From Corylus avellana (Eukaryota; Streptophyta; Magnoliopsida; Fagales; Betulaceae): a stretch of 64,000 nucleotides of DNA. The stretch covers positions 7,119,420 to 7,183,419 of the forward strand of contig NC_081551.1 of NCBI RefSeq assembly GCF_901000735.1, read 5' to 3'. This document shows positions 52,644 to 64,000 of this stretch, piece after piece. The notes beneath the pieces were generated by a model. It was not told where the DNA came from. It saw only the letters and a list, made by a program, of their open reading frames with translations, and did no database searches. The translations under genes were made by a program, and so were the position numbers. How positions within the stretch are numbered: the first letter of the stretch is position 1; every line of letters starts with the position of its first letter.

Positions 52644-55076
52644 TTACATGGACGTAGGAGCTGGACATGGAGGATTAGATATCTCAGTAATCCCTTCTAA
52701 CATCAAGAGGACACTTTTCATGGAAGGACGAAGAGCTGGTTCATCTTGAATACACCAGAGTGCAACCTTAACCATATTCTCCAAGGTGGCCTTATCTACT
52801 TCTTCTCCACGCACAATCTTGTCCAACTCTCTACCAATGAAGCATTTATAGATCCAAGTAGAAAGAATCATCTCGTCTTCGTTTGATATGTTAATCTCTA
52901 TGTTCCTTCTGCAACACAAAATTTCCAAGAGCACTATTCCATAGCTGTAAACGTCTGCCCTCACTGATATTGGGTTGTTCTTATACCATTCAGGTGCTAA
53001 GTAACCTCTTGTCCCTCGAATCCCTGTGAAGGTCCGAGTTTGATCCGGCATTAAAAATTTTGCCAACCCAAAGTCAGAAATTTTAGCGGTCCAAAAATCA
53101 TCCATTAGAATGTTTTGAGGCTTTATATCACAATGGATAATTGGGGCCTCACACTCTTCGTGTAGATAGAGGATTCCTCTTGCAACATCTCGTGCTATTC
53201 TCACTCTCTCATCCCAGTCTGGACGTCTCTCAGCTCTAAAAAGAAGATCCGAAAGGGAACCATTGCTCATGTACTCGTAAACCAAAAGCCTTTTAGAGCC
53301 CTCGGTGCAGTAACCCAGCAATCGAACTAAGTTCTTATGGTGGGTTCTCCCAATTGCTCGCATCTCTGCCTGGAACTCCCTTTCACCTTCTTCAACTAAT
53401 TTCTCTAGTCTCTTTACTGCAACAAGTCTTCTACCTTTGAAAAGTACCCCTTTGTAAACTGCTCCGAAGGAGCCCTTACCTAACTCTTCTTTGAAGCCAT
53501 TTGTAGCTCTTTTGAGCTCATTATATGAAAATAATCTCAATGTGACCTCCTCATTCAGGCCCAGGTTTCCATTTTCTAATAGCCTTTGGTACCTTAAAAC
53601 TCGACTTTTGAAAACGTAAATGCCACAGATTCCAAGGGCAACGCATGACAATGCAGTAAAGCCTAAAGTCACAAGAAGAATTTGCACTATTGCTGTTTTG
53701 CGTACGTCCTCAAGTGGCATCTCTTGGTTATCAGTTTCGTTGCTATTCTTAAGGCTTGTTATACCAGCCTTAAAAATTGCCGTGGTCTCCAAATTTGTAG
53801 CTCTTCTTACATATCTGAGCGGAAGACTTTGTTTCTTGCAAGACTTACTCTCGAATAGTGCCGCCCCACAATTGCAATCTTCCAAACAAGACCTGCTGCA
53901 TTCTTCCTTTGTTGACATTGGTGCCTCAACATAAGGACGATCTCCCCACTTCATATTCTTCATGGTTTGGATGCGATATAAGGCTTCATTTTCTTTTCCA
54001 CCTGTACATACTGCTTCCGAAAAGTTTCTCTCACAGCCAAGAGACCTGTCATTCGGATATACAAAATCAGTCCCAGGAAGACAAACACAGTATGGCTGGT
54101 TGTCGTTGAATGTGCAATAGCTGTTGAAACCACACGAAACTTTCACAGCACATGGATCTGTGAACGCTTGCCATAAAGTTGATACATTGAAGTCGCCACT
54201 TTCATTATAGGCATGAGAATAGAGACGGAGATTTCCATCAGAATCAAGAGTTGAGCGATAAATTATATTATTGTTGGGGGCCGAAGATGCTCTATTTTCA
54301 TACAAGGTATAAACTGTGTCTGAAATAGTGCCGTTGATGATGAGCAGAGTGCCTGTATTATTGAGATAAAGGTGAAACTTGGAACCATGACCGACAGTGT
54401 CTGTGCTCCAGTAAGCATCTCCTGAGGTGTCTCCGGTGTTTTCTGGGTATAAAACAAGGTTTCCATCATCTTGCATCCTGAGATGAAACCGTGATCCGGT
54501 TGAGTGGTCAGTCCTGGTTAAGCTGGAGAAGAGTTGACCTCCGGCGAACAAAGTCTGACCTCCTAAAATGGTGTCGGTAGGATGATCAAAACTCTGCCAA
54601 ACTATGTTGGAACCATTGTCATAAAGCACAAAATTGCCTGAGTCGAGCATGGCGGCATAGGAAACAGAACATATTGCATTCGCAATGAGATTCTGTTGTC
54701 CTCGCTCACTTCTCAAAAGAAGCATACCCTCCGTTGTAAAATCCAGCGTTGCATTTGAGGAGATCGGTGGATCATCACGATTTGCCGTCCACACCACTGA
54801 CACCACTTTTGTCTTGTCTTTACCGACGAACCAAATTCCTACCGCAAAGCCACTGCCTTGCTGGTAGAACCCAAATGCAAATCGCCCAGCAGGAGAAACC
54901 CATGAATAGTACCGTTGATTAGTGGGAGAGAGTGAAGTGCCCGGGTTTATACGGCCAGATTGCTTTGATTGAGCTCTTCCACCTGCAAAGGACATCAACA
55001 GAAGGAAGAAAACAATGGATCTGGGAGCCATTGGACGGGGGGTAAAAGAAAATGGTAGTATGTTTTCTGTATTCAA
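52644..55076 (-). CDS. G-type lectin S-receptor-like serine/threonine kinase (LECRK/RLK1 type)
   Basis: An intact, intronless frame of 810 codons. The ATG at 55031 (residue 16, MAPRSIVFFLLLMSFAGG) gives a proper signal peptide and is the likelier start; it would leave 795 aa. Extracellular part: bulb-type lectin domain (about 45-165, with WQSFDHPTDTILGGQ), a second lectin-like repeat (190-300), an EGF-like cysteine cluster (309-350) and a PAN-like region (350-435). A transmembrane helix is at about 462-489. Kinase: glycine loop LGKGSFGAVYKG (532-543), K555, HCDIKPQN (648-655), DFG (668-670), GTRGYLAPEW (688-697). Cysteine before the catalytic Asp marks a non-RD kinase, a class often linked to immune receptors. 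It would sit in the plasma membrane. Ligand unknown. Confidence 0.95.
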   Translation of the reverse strand: MNTENILPFSFTPRPMAPRSIVFFLLLMSFAGGRAQSKQSGRINPGTSLSPTNQRYYSWVSPAGRFAFGFYQQGSGFAVGIWFVGKDKTKVVSVVWTANRDDPPISSNATLDFTTEGMLLLRSERGQQNLIANAICSVSYAAMLDSGNFVLYDNGSNIVWQSFDHPTDTILGGQTLFAGGQLFSSLTRTDHSTGSRFHLRMQDDGNLVLYPENTGDTSGDAYWSTDTVGHGSKFHLYLNNTGTLLIINGTISDTVYTLYENRASSAPNNNIIYRSTLDSDGNLRLYSHAYNESGDFNVSTLWQAFTDPCAVKVSCGFNSYCTFNDNQPYCVCLPGTDFVYPNDRSLGCERNFSEAVCTGGKENEALYRIQTMKNMKWGDRPYVEAPMSTKEECSRSCLEDCNCGAALFESKSCKKQSLPLRYVRRATNLETTAIFKAGITSLKNSNETDNQEMPLEDVRKTAIVQILLVTLGFTALSCVALGICGIYVFKSRVLRYQRLLENGNLGLNEEVTLRLFSYNELKRATNGFKEELGKGSFGAVYKGVLFKGRRLVAVKRLEKLVEEGEREFQAEMRAIGRTHHKNLVRLLGYCTEGSKRLLVYEYMSNGSLSDLLFRAERRPDWDERVRIARDVARGILYLHEECEAPIIHCDIKPQNILMDDFWTAKISDFGLAKFLMPDQTRTFTGIRGTRGYLAPEWYKNNPISVRADVYSYGIVLLEILCCRRNIEINISNEDEMILSTWIYKCFIGRELDKIVRGEEVDKATLENMVKVALWCIQDEPALRPSMKSVLLMLEGITEISNPPCPAPTSM

Positions 55077-57225
55077 CTAAATGGTAAGAGAGATCAAAAC
55101 AGAGTCTTTTCTTTTTCTTTCTTATACAAACGTAGAAATATTTTTTTCATCGCTTTGGACGGATTCACACATTTGTTTCTCCGTTGACTGCAAGTTCCCC
55201 TTTAAGAGTGGAACCACACAATTAGCCTGGGTGTCGCGGAGGCTGTGTTCCACGTGCAACTTGGCTATTTAACTATTTTTCTACCTGAGCTCATTTGCTA
55301 TTTAGCTATTTGAGCTCAGGGCTAAAACTTAAGACATAATTAATAGTGAATTGGCTTCCTATCCCTTGCCTCGTCAATCTGATATCGTGAATAAAAACAT
55401 GATTTACCTATGGAATTTTTTTTTCTTTTTTATATTTAGAAAAAGCTTTGTATCTATTGAGTGCAATATATATATATATATCTTTTGAGAGTGGGATTTC
55501 ATCCCAGTGCTTTGGTACTTTATATATGACACATAAAATACCCCTTTTTCTTTGTAGCTTATTTAGAACCGATCTTGACGGTGATTTAGATCTGAAATCA
55601 ATACCGGATCATCTTTTGTCATTCCTATTCCTATTCTTTGCCTTTGGTAAGATTGTTAGGGAGAAAAACAGAGGAAAGAGATTTTTTTTTTTATAATAAC
55701 TTAACGATAAGGGCGGCACTTGTAGCTCACCCTCGGTTTGGTGAAAGGAAGAAAAATCTGCTCCAAATGAGTATTTTTTTTTTTTTTTAGATTTTCCTTA
55801 TATTTAGGACGTGCATTGGTTCATACAAAGTTTTCCTCCACTTCAATATATTAAACTAACGTGTGTCCAAAAAATGTATGTGAAAATTATATACTTCATT
55901 AAAAATTTATGTTAGAATTGTGAATAGATATCAGTCTAATACATTGGGTTGAAAGGAATTCTTTCGACTCAGCTTCAAAGAAACTCTATCCAATCAAAAT
56001 GGTCGGTTTATATTTAGATACAAGACAATGATTTTTCTCCAGATGGATGTTATCGATCCAGGAGAAGAAGAGGGCGATACCATCTTCATCCAAAGTCTCT
56101 TGACGATTATATTTCTGCCTCGTCCACTAGCTTATCCACATCACCACCAACAGGCTAACAAGTGAATACTACGCCTGTCCAGCGTCATTGAAGTAGCCAC
56201 CTAGGCAAAACTGTAAGCCTAATATATTATTCCAAGCATATATGTCATAAAACATAGTTATCAAATATCACAAGGAGAACAGAATCTACACAATTTGATA
56301 CTCCATGTCAAGCACCTAGAAGAAAATGTCTATCAAGACATCTTCATGTATCGATATAGTCTATAGACAACGTGACAATGTGATCGAAAGTACAATATCA
56401 TTAGTAAAGCAGGGAAATTGAGGATGCTTTCTTTTGTAGTGAACTGATTTTTGATGATCTGCTGGTCCAATTTTTTTCAAACAGTTATTTTTCTTCTTTC
56501 TAGATGGAGTGAGGAAGATCTTTTACGATAAATTATATATGTTTGTTTGGCTTCTCAAATGGATTATCATACCCCACCCCCACCCATCAAAAAAACAAAA
56601 AAGGGGGCTTTGCATATGAGGTACTCTCCTTTCTTTATGTCCTCATTTGTTTTGACATTTAAGAGGAAAATGATCCACACGGGTATGTGAAACAGATGCA
56701 TTAGTAACAGGTGCAGCTAAAACAAAATATGCTACAGAAGTATATCATCAGACAGAAAATTCAGATAAGCAAATCACTGTACTTTGCAATGAAACAATGC
56801 TCTAACAGGTAACAGTAGCTAAGACACTCTTTCTTTCATATGGCAGATTGAAGATGGTGAAAACATAAAGATGAATCATCATATCGGATAAAACAATGGC
56901 CAAGGCCACTTCGGTTATATTTTGATTTCCACTAATTCAAAATTTCTTGCTCACATGCAATAGAAAACCAAGAAGAAAGACTAGGCTCACAGCCTGATTG
57001 GGGTCAATAATACAGGCAAGAGCAGCAGGGAATGATCAGAGATAATTCTTGGTTGCAGTTTACACTGTTAGCTATGGAAAGGAGGTGAGAGACATTAAAG
57101 CTGAGGTACCGGAAAGGCAAAATAATTGACACTTCATTTGAATGATTTTCACAATGTCCAGCTTTACTTACAAGGAGAGTGTCCCACAAGGAATATCCCG
57201 CATAGGAGTTCCCAAGAGTTGATAT
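55077..57225. other. Intergenic region between the two kinase genes
   Basis: Presumed promoter of the lectin kinase (55077 onward, divergent sequence with T-rich tracts) and the 3' flank of the ATG1-like gene. Short open frames have no recognisable domain. A TA microsatellite lies at 55467-55481. Confidence 0.5.
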
Positions 57226-59045
<1,820 letters not shown>

Positions 59046-60719
59046 CTGAGGATGAAACAAAAGAGAGCATACAAGAAATTGTTTTTAGTTTTCTGTGTAA
59101 AAAAAATATTCTAGATTCTTTGACTTAAGAGTATGCAATGAGCTTATACTCTTACTTTAATACCTGCTCCACACACCGTGACTGACAATGTTCTGATTCA
59201 TTACAAAACAAAAAAAAACAATGTAGTTTCTCTAGGTTCGCTACCACACAAGATGCTTGGGCCAATTTAGTAAACTACGCACACTAGGATTCTTAATACA
59301 ACGACCAGAGATCCCCTTCAAGGGTATTGGCCTATTTTCTTCAATTCAGTAATTGGACAGTGGAGGTTCTCAATCATCACAGAAAACTTGCATAATTAAT
59401 GAAACTAGTCGTTTCAAAAAGAACTGTAACTTTAATTTTTTTATTTTATTTTTTAAACTATATCTCACTATTAAAGCAATTCGCTTGCACCCATTCCATG
59501 CAGTTACAGGTGCACTTATAATCTAGATCAGATAATATTCCATTTAGTTCTAAAATCTTGGCTTGGATTGGGAAAAAGATTAATTTACTTTATAAAATCT
59601 TGATCAATTATTTAAAGAGGACAAATCTCTAGTCAAAGCCAGAGGTGGGATTGGGGAGGGAAGAAGAGGGATCCAGACCAATCGACGTGCATATGATGTC
59701 TGTGTCACTTTGAAAAACTCATTGGAAAACAATTAGAAAAGGTAACAGAATGCAGAAAGCCAAAAATGAAGCTCATTTAGTTGCTTGTACAAATGAGGAC
59801 TATACATTTTATTGAAAGGTTAACAACACTCAGATGGTGCTCAGGAAATTTCTATGGCCTTCTGTCCCCAGGCACTGCAATGGGTGAACTAACCCACCAA
59901 CGAATGGGTCTCACAATTCTTCTTGAATATGACCCCTTGCCTTCTCTTCCACATATCAAAACCAAGGTTGGTTATGGCAAACATCTTAGGTTTTGGACCT
60001 TCGGTAAAGAGAAAAGAAGAAGAAAAAAAAAGGGGTCCATTTCCAAAAGTGACTGCAAAGAATATGTGGCAAGCGTTGGGCCTCATGAATACCACAATGG
60101 AGTCAACGAGCAATAAACTAGTTTTAATGTGATAGGGGCAGCAAACAGTCAAGTGGGTTAAACCAAACATCTTAACTAGATCACCCATCAAGACAAGTAG
60201 GCCAAGAAATTGTTGTGTATATAATCAAGTGATGTGGCAAGCGTTGGGCCTCATGAAAACCACAATGGAGTCAACAAGCAATAAACTAGTTTTAATGTGA
60301 TAGGGACAGAGAGAACCGTCAAGTGGGATAAACCAAACATCTGGAATAGATCACCCTAGGGACAGAGAGAACCGTCAAGTGGGATAAACCAAACATCTGA
60401 AATAGATCACCCTTCACGACAAGTAGGCCAAGAAATTGTTGTGTATATAACCAAGTGCATGTGGCATCTTAAGTTCAAAAGAATTGAGTTATTGCTTTTT
60501 TTTTTCTTTTAATAAAATAGTCGTGAAAGCACTAGACTCTCGAGCAAAGGAAAAGGCAAGAACAATTAAATAAGTGCCAAGACAAGCATGAGCAGAAATT
60601 TGCATGTGTGTAACAGCAGAACCTCTACTATCAATTTGTTAGAATTTAAAATAGCAGAAGCTCATTCACACACAAAATAAATAAACAGACATGTACACAA
60701 GACTATTGTGGGATTGTGG
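59046..60719. other. Presumed intron of the ATG1-like gene with tandem duplications
   Basis: No kinase exon could be found. A 168-bp unit (60064-60231) is repeated from 60232 to about 60455, and inside the second copy a 56-bp segment (starting TAGGGACAGAG) is doubled at 60301 and 60357. The ORFs here have no domain. Confidence 0.6.
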
Positions 60720-63637
60720 GATTGTCATATGAGGGGTATGAGGAGCAGATGTGGGCCCTGTTATTGAAGCAAACCAGAATACGAGTAGTATGGTTAGCAC
60801 ATCTGAACTTTTCGCTAAGTTGGATACCAAAGGAAAAAGAGAATTAAAGCGCATCAATTATGATGTAAAGGGAAGCCCGTATAACAGAGATAAAGGAAAG
60901 GGGAGGGGACTCCGTATGATTAATGAAGCCTAAGATTTTATCTTGGAATGTGAAAGGGCTGAATAAGGAGGAGAAGAGGATGAAGATTAAGGGCATTATT
61001 AAGGAGTGGAAGGAAAATATTGTTTGTCTGCAGGAAAACAAACTAGAATTCATTATAGGGAGGTGGTAAGAAGTTTGTGGGGCAGTGTTCATGAGGATTG
61101 GTGTTATTTAGGGTCGAGTGGGACCTCTAGAGGAATTTTATTCATGTGGGATAGAAGAGTGGTAGAAAAGGTGGAGGATGGTGTGAGGAGATTTATTGTT
61201 GTGTTCTTTTCGGTCTGTAAATGATAAGTTTGAACAGGCATTTGCGGGCATGTATGGTCCTAATAATGACTGACAGGAAATTACTTGGGGATGAATTGGG
61301 TGGAATTATGAGTTAGTGGGAAAAGCCATGGTGCAATCGAGGAGATTTTAATGCCATTCTATATAAAATAAGAGATCAGGAGATACCAGTTGTTCTTCAG
61401 CTATGAGGGAGTTTTTAGACTTCATCTTTGAACAGGGGCTCATGGAGATTCTTCTTGTGGGTGGTAAGTTCACTTGGTCCAACAATTGGGAAGATCAATG
61501 TTGGCCAAGAATTGATAGATTTTTACTCTCTCCTGATTGAGAGGGACAGTTTCCTGATGTAGTTCAAAGGAGACTCCCTCGTGTTTTGTCAGATCATTTT
61601 CCTTTATTGCTAGATTGTGGGGTATTGAAAAGAAGTGGTGGGAATTTCAAATTCGAAAACATGTGGCTGAGATCTGAGGGCTTTGCGGATCAAGTGAAAT
61701 TATGGTGGCAGAATTATCAGTTTGAGGGCTGTCCCAGTTATGTGTTTGCATGCAAACTGAAAGCTTTGAAAGGTGATTTGAGAAAATGGAATGAAGAAAT
61801 TTTTGAAGGTGTAGGGGAGCCAAAAAAGGCTTTATTGGAGGTATTCGAGAGCTAGATGTCATTGGAGAAGGGAGAGTATTGGCTGAGGAGGAAAAGGTGA
61901 GGAATGAGGATTTTGCTAGGGAGTTGTTGAGGTTGCTTCTATGTGAAAAAGTGAGCTGGAGACAGAAATCTCGGGGTCTTTGGTTGAAAAAGGGAGATAA
62001 GAACACTAAGCTTTTCACAGGGTGGCGAACTCAGATAGAAGAAATAATACTGTCGATTCTTTACTTGTTAATGGGTCCTTATTGTCAGATTCTACAGAGA
62101 TAAGGGAGCATATAGTACAGTTTTATATGCAACTGTATTTAGAACAGTATAGTTGGAGGCCAAAGATGAATGGACTCTCTTTTCAAGCCATTGGTGAAGA
62201 GGAGGGTTCTTGGTTGGAAAGAGACTTTGAGGAGAGTGAGGTTTTGAAGGTGGTTAAATATCTGAATGGAGATAAAGCCCTGGGGCCTGATGGATTTTCT
62301 TAGGGTTTTTTTTCAAACATTTTGGGAGATTTTGAAAAAGGATATAATGTCAGTTTTTAGAGAATTTCATTGTAAAGGGCGGTTTGAGAAAAGTATTAAC
62401 GCTACTTTCATCTCTCTTATACCAAAAAAAGTTTGGGGCGGTAAATATTAAGGATTTTCATCCTATCAGCCTAGTTGGTGCAGTATACAAAATAATTTCT
62501 AAGGTGCTAGCGAACAGATTGAAACAAGTGTTGGAGAAGATCATATCAAATTCACAAAATGCACTTATCAACAGGAGACAAATTCTAGATTCTGTTCTGA
62601 TTGCAAATGAGTGTATTGATAGTCAACTCAGATCAGGAGTACCAAGTTTAATATGCAAATTGGACCTCAAAAAGGGATATGATCATGTGAAGTGGGAGTT
62701 CTTGTTATTCTTGTTGGAAAGGAGGGAGTTTGGGGAGAAATAGAGAGCATGGATAGTTTTTTTGTATTTTTACGGTTCACTATTCTGTTTTAATAAATGG
62801 AGCCCCCATCTGGTTTTTTTAGTACTACTCAGGGTTTAAGAAGAGGGGATCCATTATCACCTTTACTTTTTGTAGTGGTTATGCAGCCTCCAAGTAGGAT
62901 GATGTCAGCGGCCATAGTGGATAGGGGTCTTTTGGATGGTTTTACAGTGGGCTCGAGACAGACTACAGGAATGGTTGTCACACTTATTATTTGCAGATGA
63001 TACTTTAATTTTTTGCGAGGATAATGGTAAACATCTTCGTAATTTGAGATGTCTTTTTGCGTGTTTCAAAGCGATCTCGGGGTTGAAGATTAATTTGTCG
63101 AAGTCCAAGATCATTCCTATTGGCAAGATGGATGATGTAGAAAGGTTGGCTGGTATATTTGGATGTAGGGTGTTTGTGTTACCAATGAAATATCTGGGAC
63201 TTCCTTTGGGAGCACCATACAAGTCAGTTACTATATGGAATGGTATTGTAGAAAAAATGGAAAGGCGGTTGGTGGGGATTGGGGTGGAAGAGGCTATATT
63301 TGTCTAAGGGAGGGAGGTTGACGTTGATCAAAAGTACTTCGTCCAATTTACCCACTTATTATATCTGTGTTTCCTAATCCTTCAAGTGTGGCGAAAAGGA
63401 TTGAGAAACTGCAAAGAGATTTTTTTATGAGGAGATATCAAGGAGGAGTTTAAATTCCATCTAGTTAAATGGGCAACAATTTTTCTTCTTGATATCATCT
63501 AGTTAAATATCAAGAAGAAATTTGAGGTGCGTTCATTTTTTCATGAGTTATCTACTTCCGGGCGTTCTTCTTTTCCTTGGAGGAGTGTTTGGAAAGTTAA
63601 AGTCCCTTTGAGAGTGAGTTTTTTTGTGTGGACAGCA
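60720..63637 (+). mobile_element. LINE (L1-type non-LTR retrotransposon), 5'-truncated
   Basis: Plus-strand ORF2 remnants in order: endonuclease start (ILSWNVKGLNKEEKRMKIKGI near 60935, IVCLQENKLE), endonuclease end (LSDHFPLLLDCG, 61585 on), WLKKGDKNTKLF (61980), reverse transcriptase (LNGDKALGPDGF, 62265; HPISLVGAVYKIISKVLANRLK, 62460; LKKGYDHVKWEFL, 62670; [18 protein letters not shown], 62830; [14 protein letters not shown], 62985) and zinc finger start (FPWRSVWKVKVPLRVSFFVW, about 63570). Many stops and frameshifts make it dead. It lies antisense to the ATG1-like gene. Confidence 0.92.
63485..63524. repeat. Short perfect hairpin in the LINE
   Basis: TTCTTCTTGATAT and ATATCAAGAAGAA flank CATCTAGTTAA. 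The spacer element ATCTAGTTAAAT is also found just upstream at about 63460-63471, a sign of a small local rearrangement. Confidence 0.8.
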
Positions 63638-63840
63638 GCTCATGATAGTATGGCAGCTTTGACATATGCCAAGGATCCCATATACCATCGCAGAACCAAA
63701 CACATAGACATTTGGTTTCACTACATTTGTGATGTTGCACAAGGATAGATGATCCTACAACATATCTTCACTAGCAGGAAAGTAGCGAATCTTCCTACCA
63801 TGGCTACTGCTGGAAGTGTCTTCTAGACTCATATCTGGAT
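63638..63840 (+). pseudogene. Copia RNase H fragment fused to the LINE
   Basis: At about 63640 the LINE zinc-finger frame changes without a break to a copia RNase H tail: AALTYAKDPIYHRRTKHIDI, then ILQHIFTSRKVANLPT. The last motif matches the family pattern in which it ends DPLTKP, here decayed. The frame ends at a TAG (63746-63748). This fragment belongs to a different copia lineage from the SIRE-like element. Confidence 0.8.
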
Positions 63841-64000
63841 TTTGGAACTTTGTAGGACTTAATCTGTGTTGTTTTGAGGATACCTTATTGGACATTTGCA
63901 ATTATTAGTATCTTTTGCATTAATGAAATGTTCATTTTGCTTCATATTGTGATTTGGTTGATACTACATGTAGAGCACACATATTTAACGTGTCACTAGG
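63841..64000. other. Window end, no feature seen
   Basis: AT-rich; nothing recognisable. It may be 3' untranslated sequence of the copia fragment. Confidence 0.4.

Noticed and set aside
59781..60191. ORFs of 69-111 codons on both strands near 60000
   Set aside because: No domain; they overlap a tandem duplication and have lysine/arginine-rich low-complexity parts.

Overview
This is a plant nuclear scaffold, most likely from a eudicot. It is AT-rich, it has two spliced or plant-type genes at the right end (a G-type lectin receptor kinase and an ATG1-like kinase with seven visible GT-AG exons), and about 43 kb of nested plant retrotransposons lie between low-copy flanks. Eight runs of exactly 100 N split it into contigs: 1-971, 1072-7264, 7365-14354, 14455-35671, 35772-41274, 41375-44449, 44550-47040, 47141-51537 and 51638-64000.

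Layout. 1-7264: gene-free AT-rich flank with a MITE, an old copia-type LTR and a partial LTR. 7365-19498: one SIRE/Maximus-like Ty1/copia element, shown back to front because contig 7365-14354 is placed in the wrong orientation. Its last 2199 bp are repeated, inverted, at the start of the next contig. 19499-29729: a Ty3/gypsy element, called gypsy-I here, interrupted by the copia element and by an Athila-like gag-only element (19958-27563), which itself holds a solo LTR (24656-25726). 29730-50226: a decayed Tat-lineage Ty3/gypsy element. It is split by a Tekay/Del-like chromovirus (30715-38240), a solo LTR (42753-44105) and a second Athila element (ends at 41375-41391 and 47206). Contig 41375-44449 is also inverted. 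Turning it round merges a 930-bp overlap, puts both halves of the antisense Tat ORF on one strand and places the two ends of the second Athila element, each with its target duplication, on either side of contig 44550-47040. 50227-52643: low-copy sequence with a tRNA-derived SINE. 52644-55076: intact lectin receptor kinase. 57226-59045: 3' part of an ATG1t-like kinase whose 5' exons are not visible. 60720-63840: a LINE in opposite orientation fused to a copia RNase H fragment.

Few genes here work together. Most of the window is a history of insertions. The most unusual points are: two inverted contigs that can be proven from the sequence; an LTR family whose transcribed leader carries an array of stem-loops with changing stems and a constant loop containing the palindrome GTATAC; a homologous extra 3' ORF in both a copia and a gypsy element; a spliced antisense ORF and a 138-bp satellite-like array in the Tat element; and a 304-bp palindromic mini-LTR.
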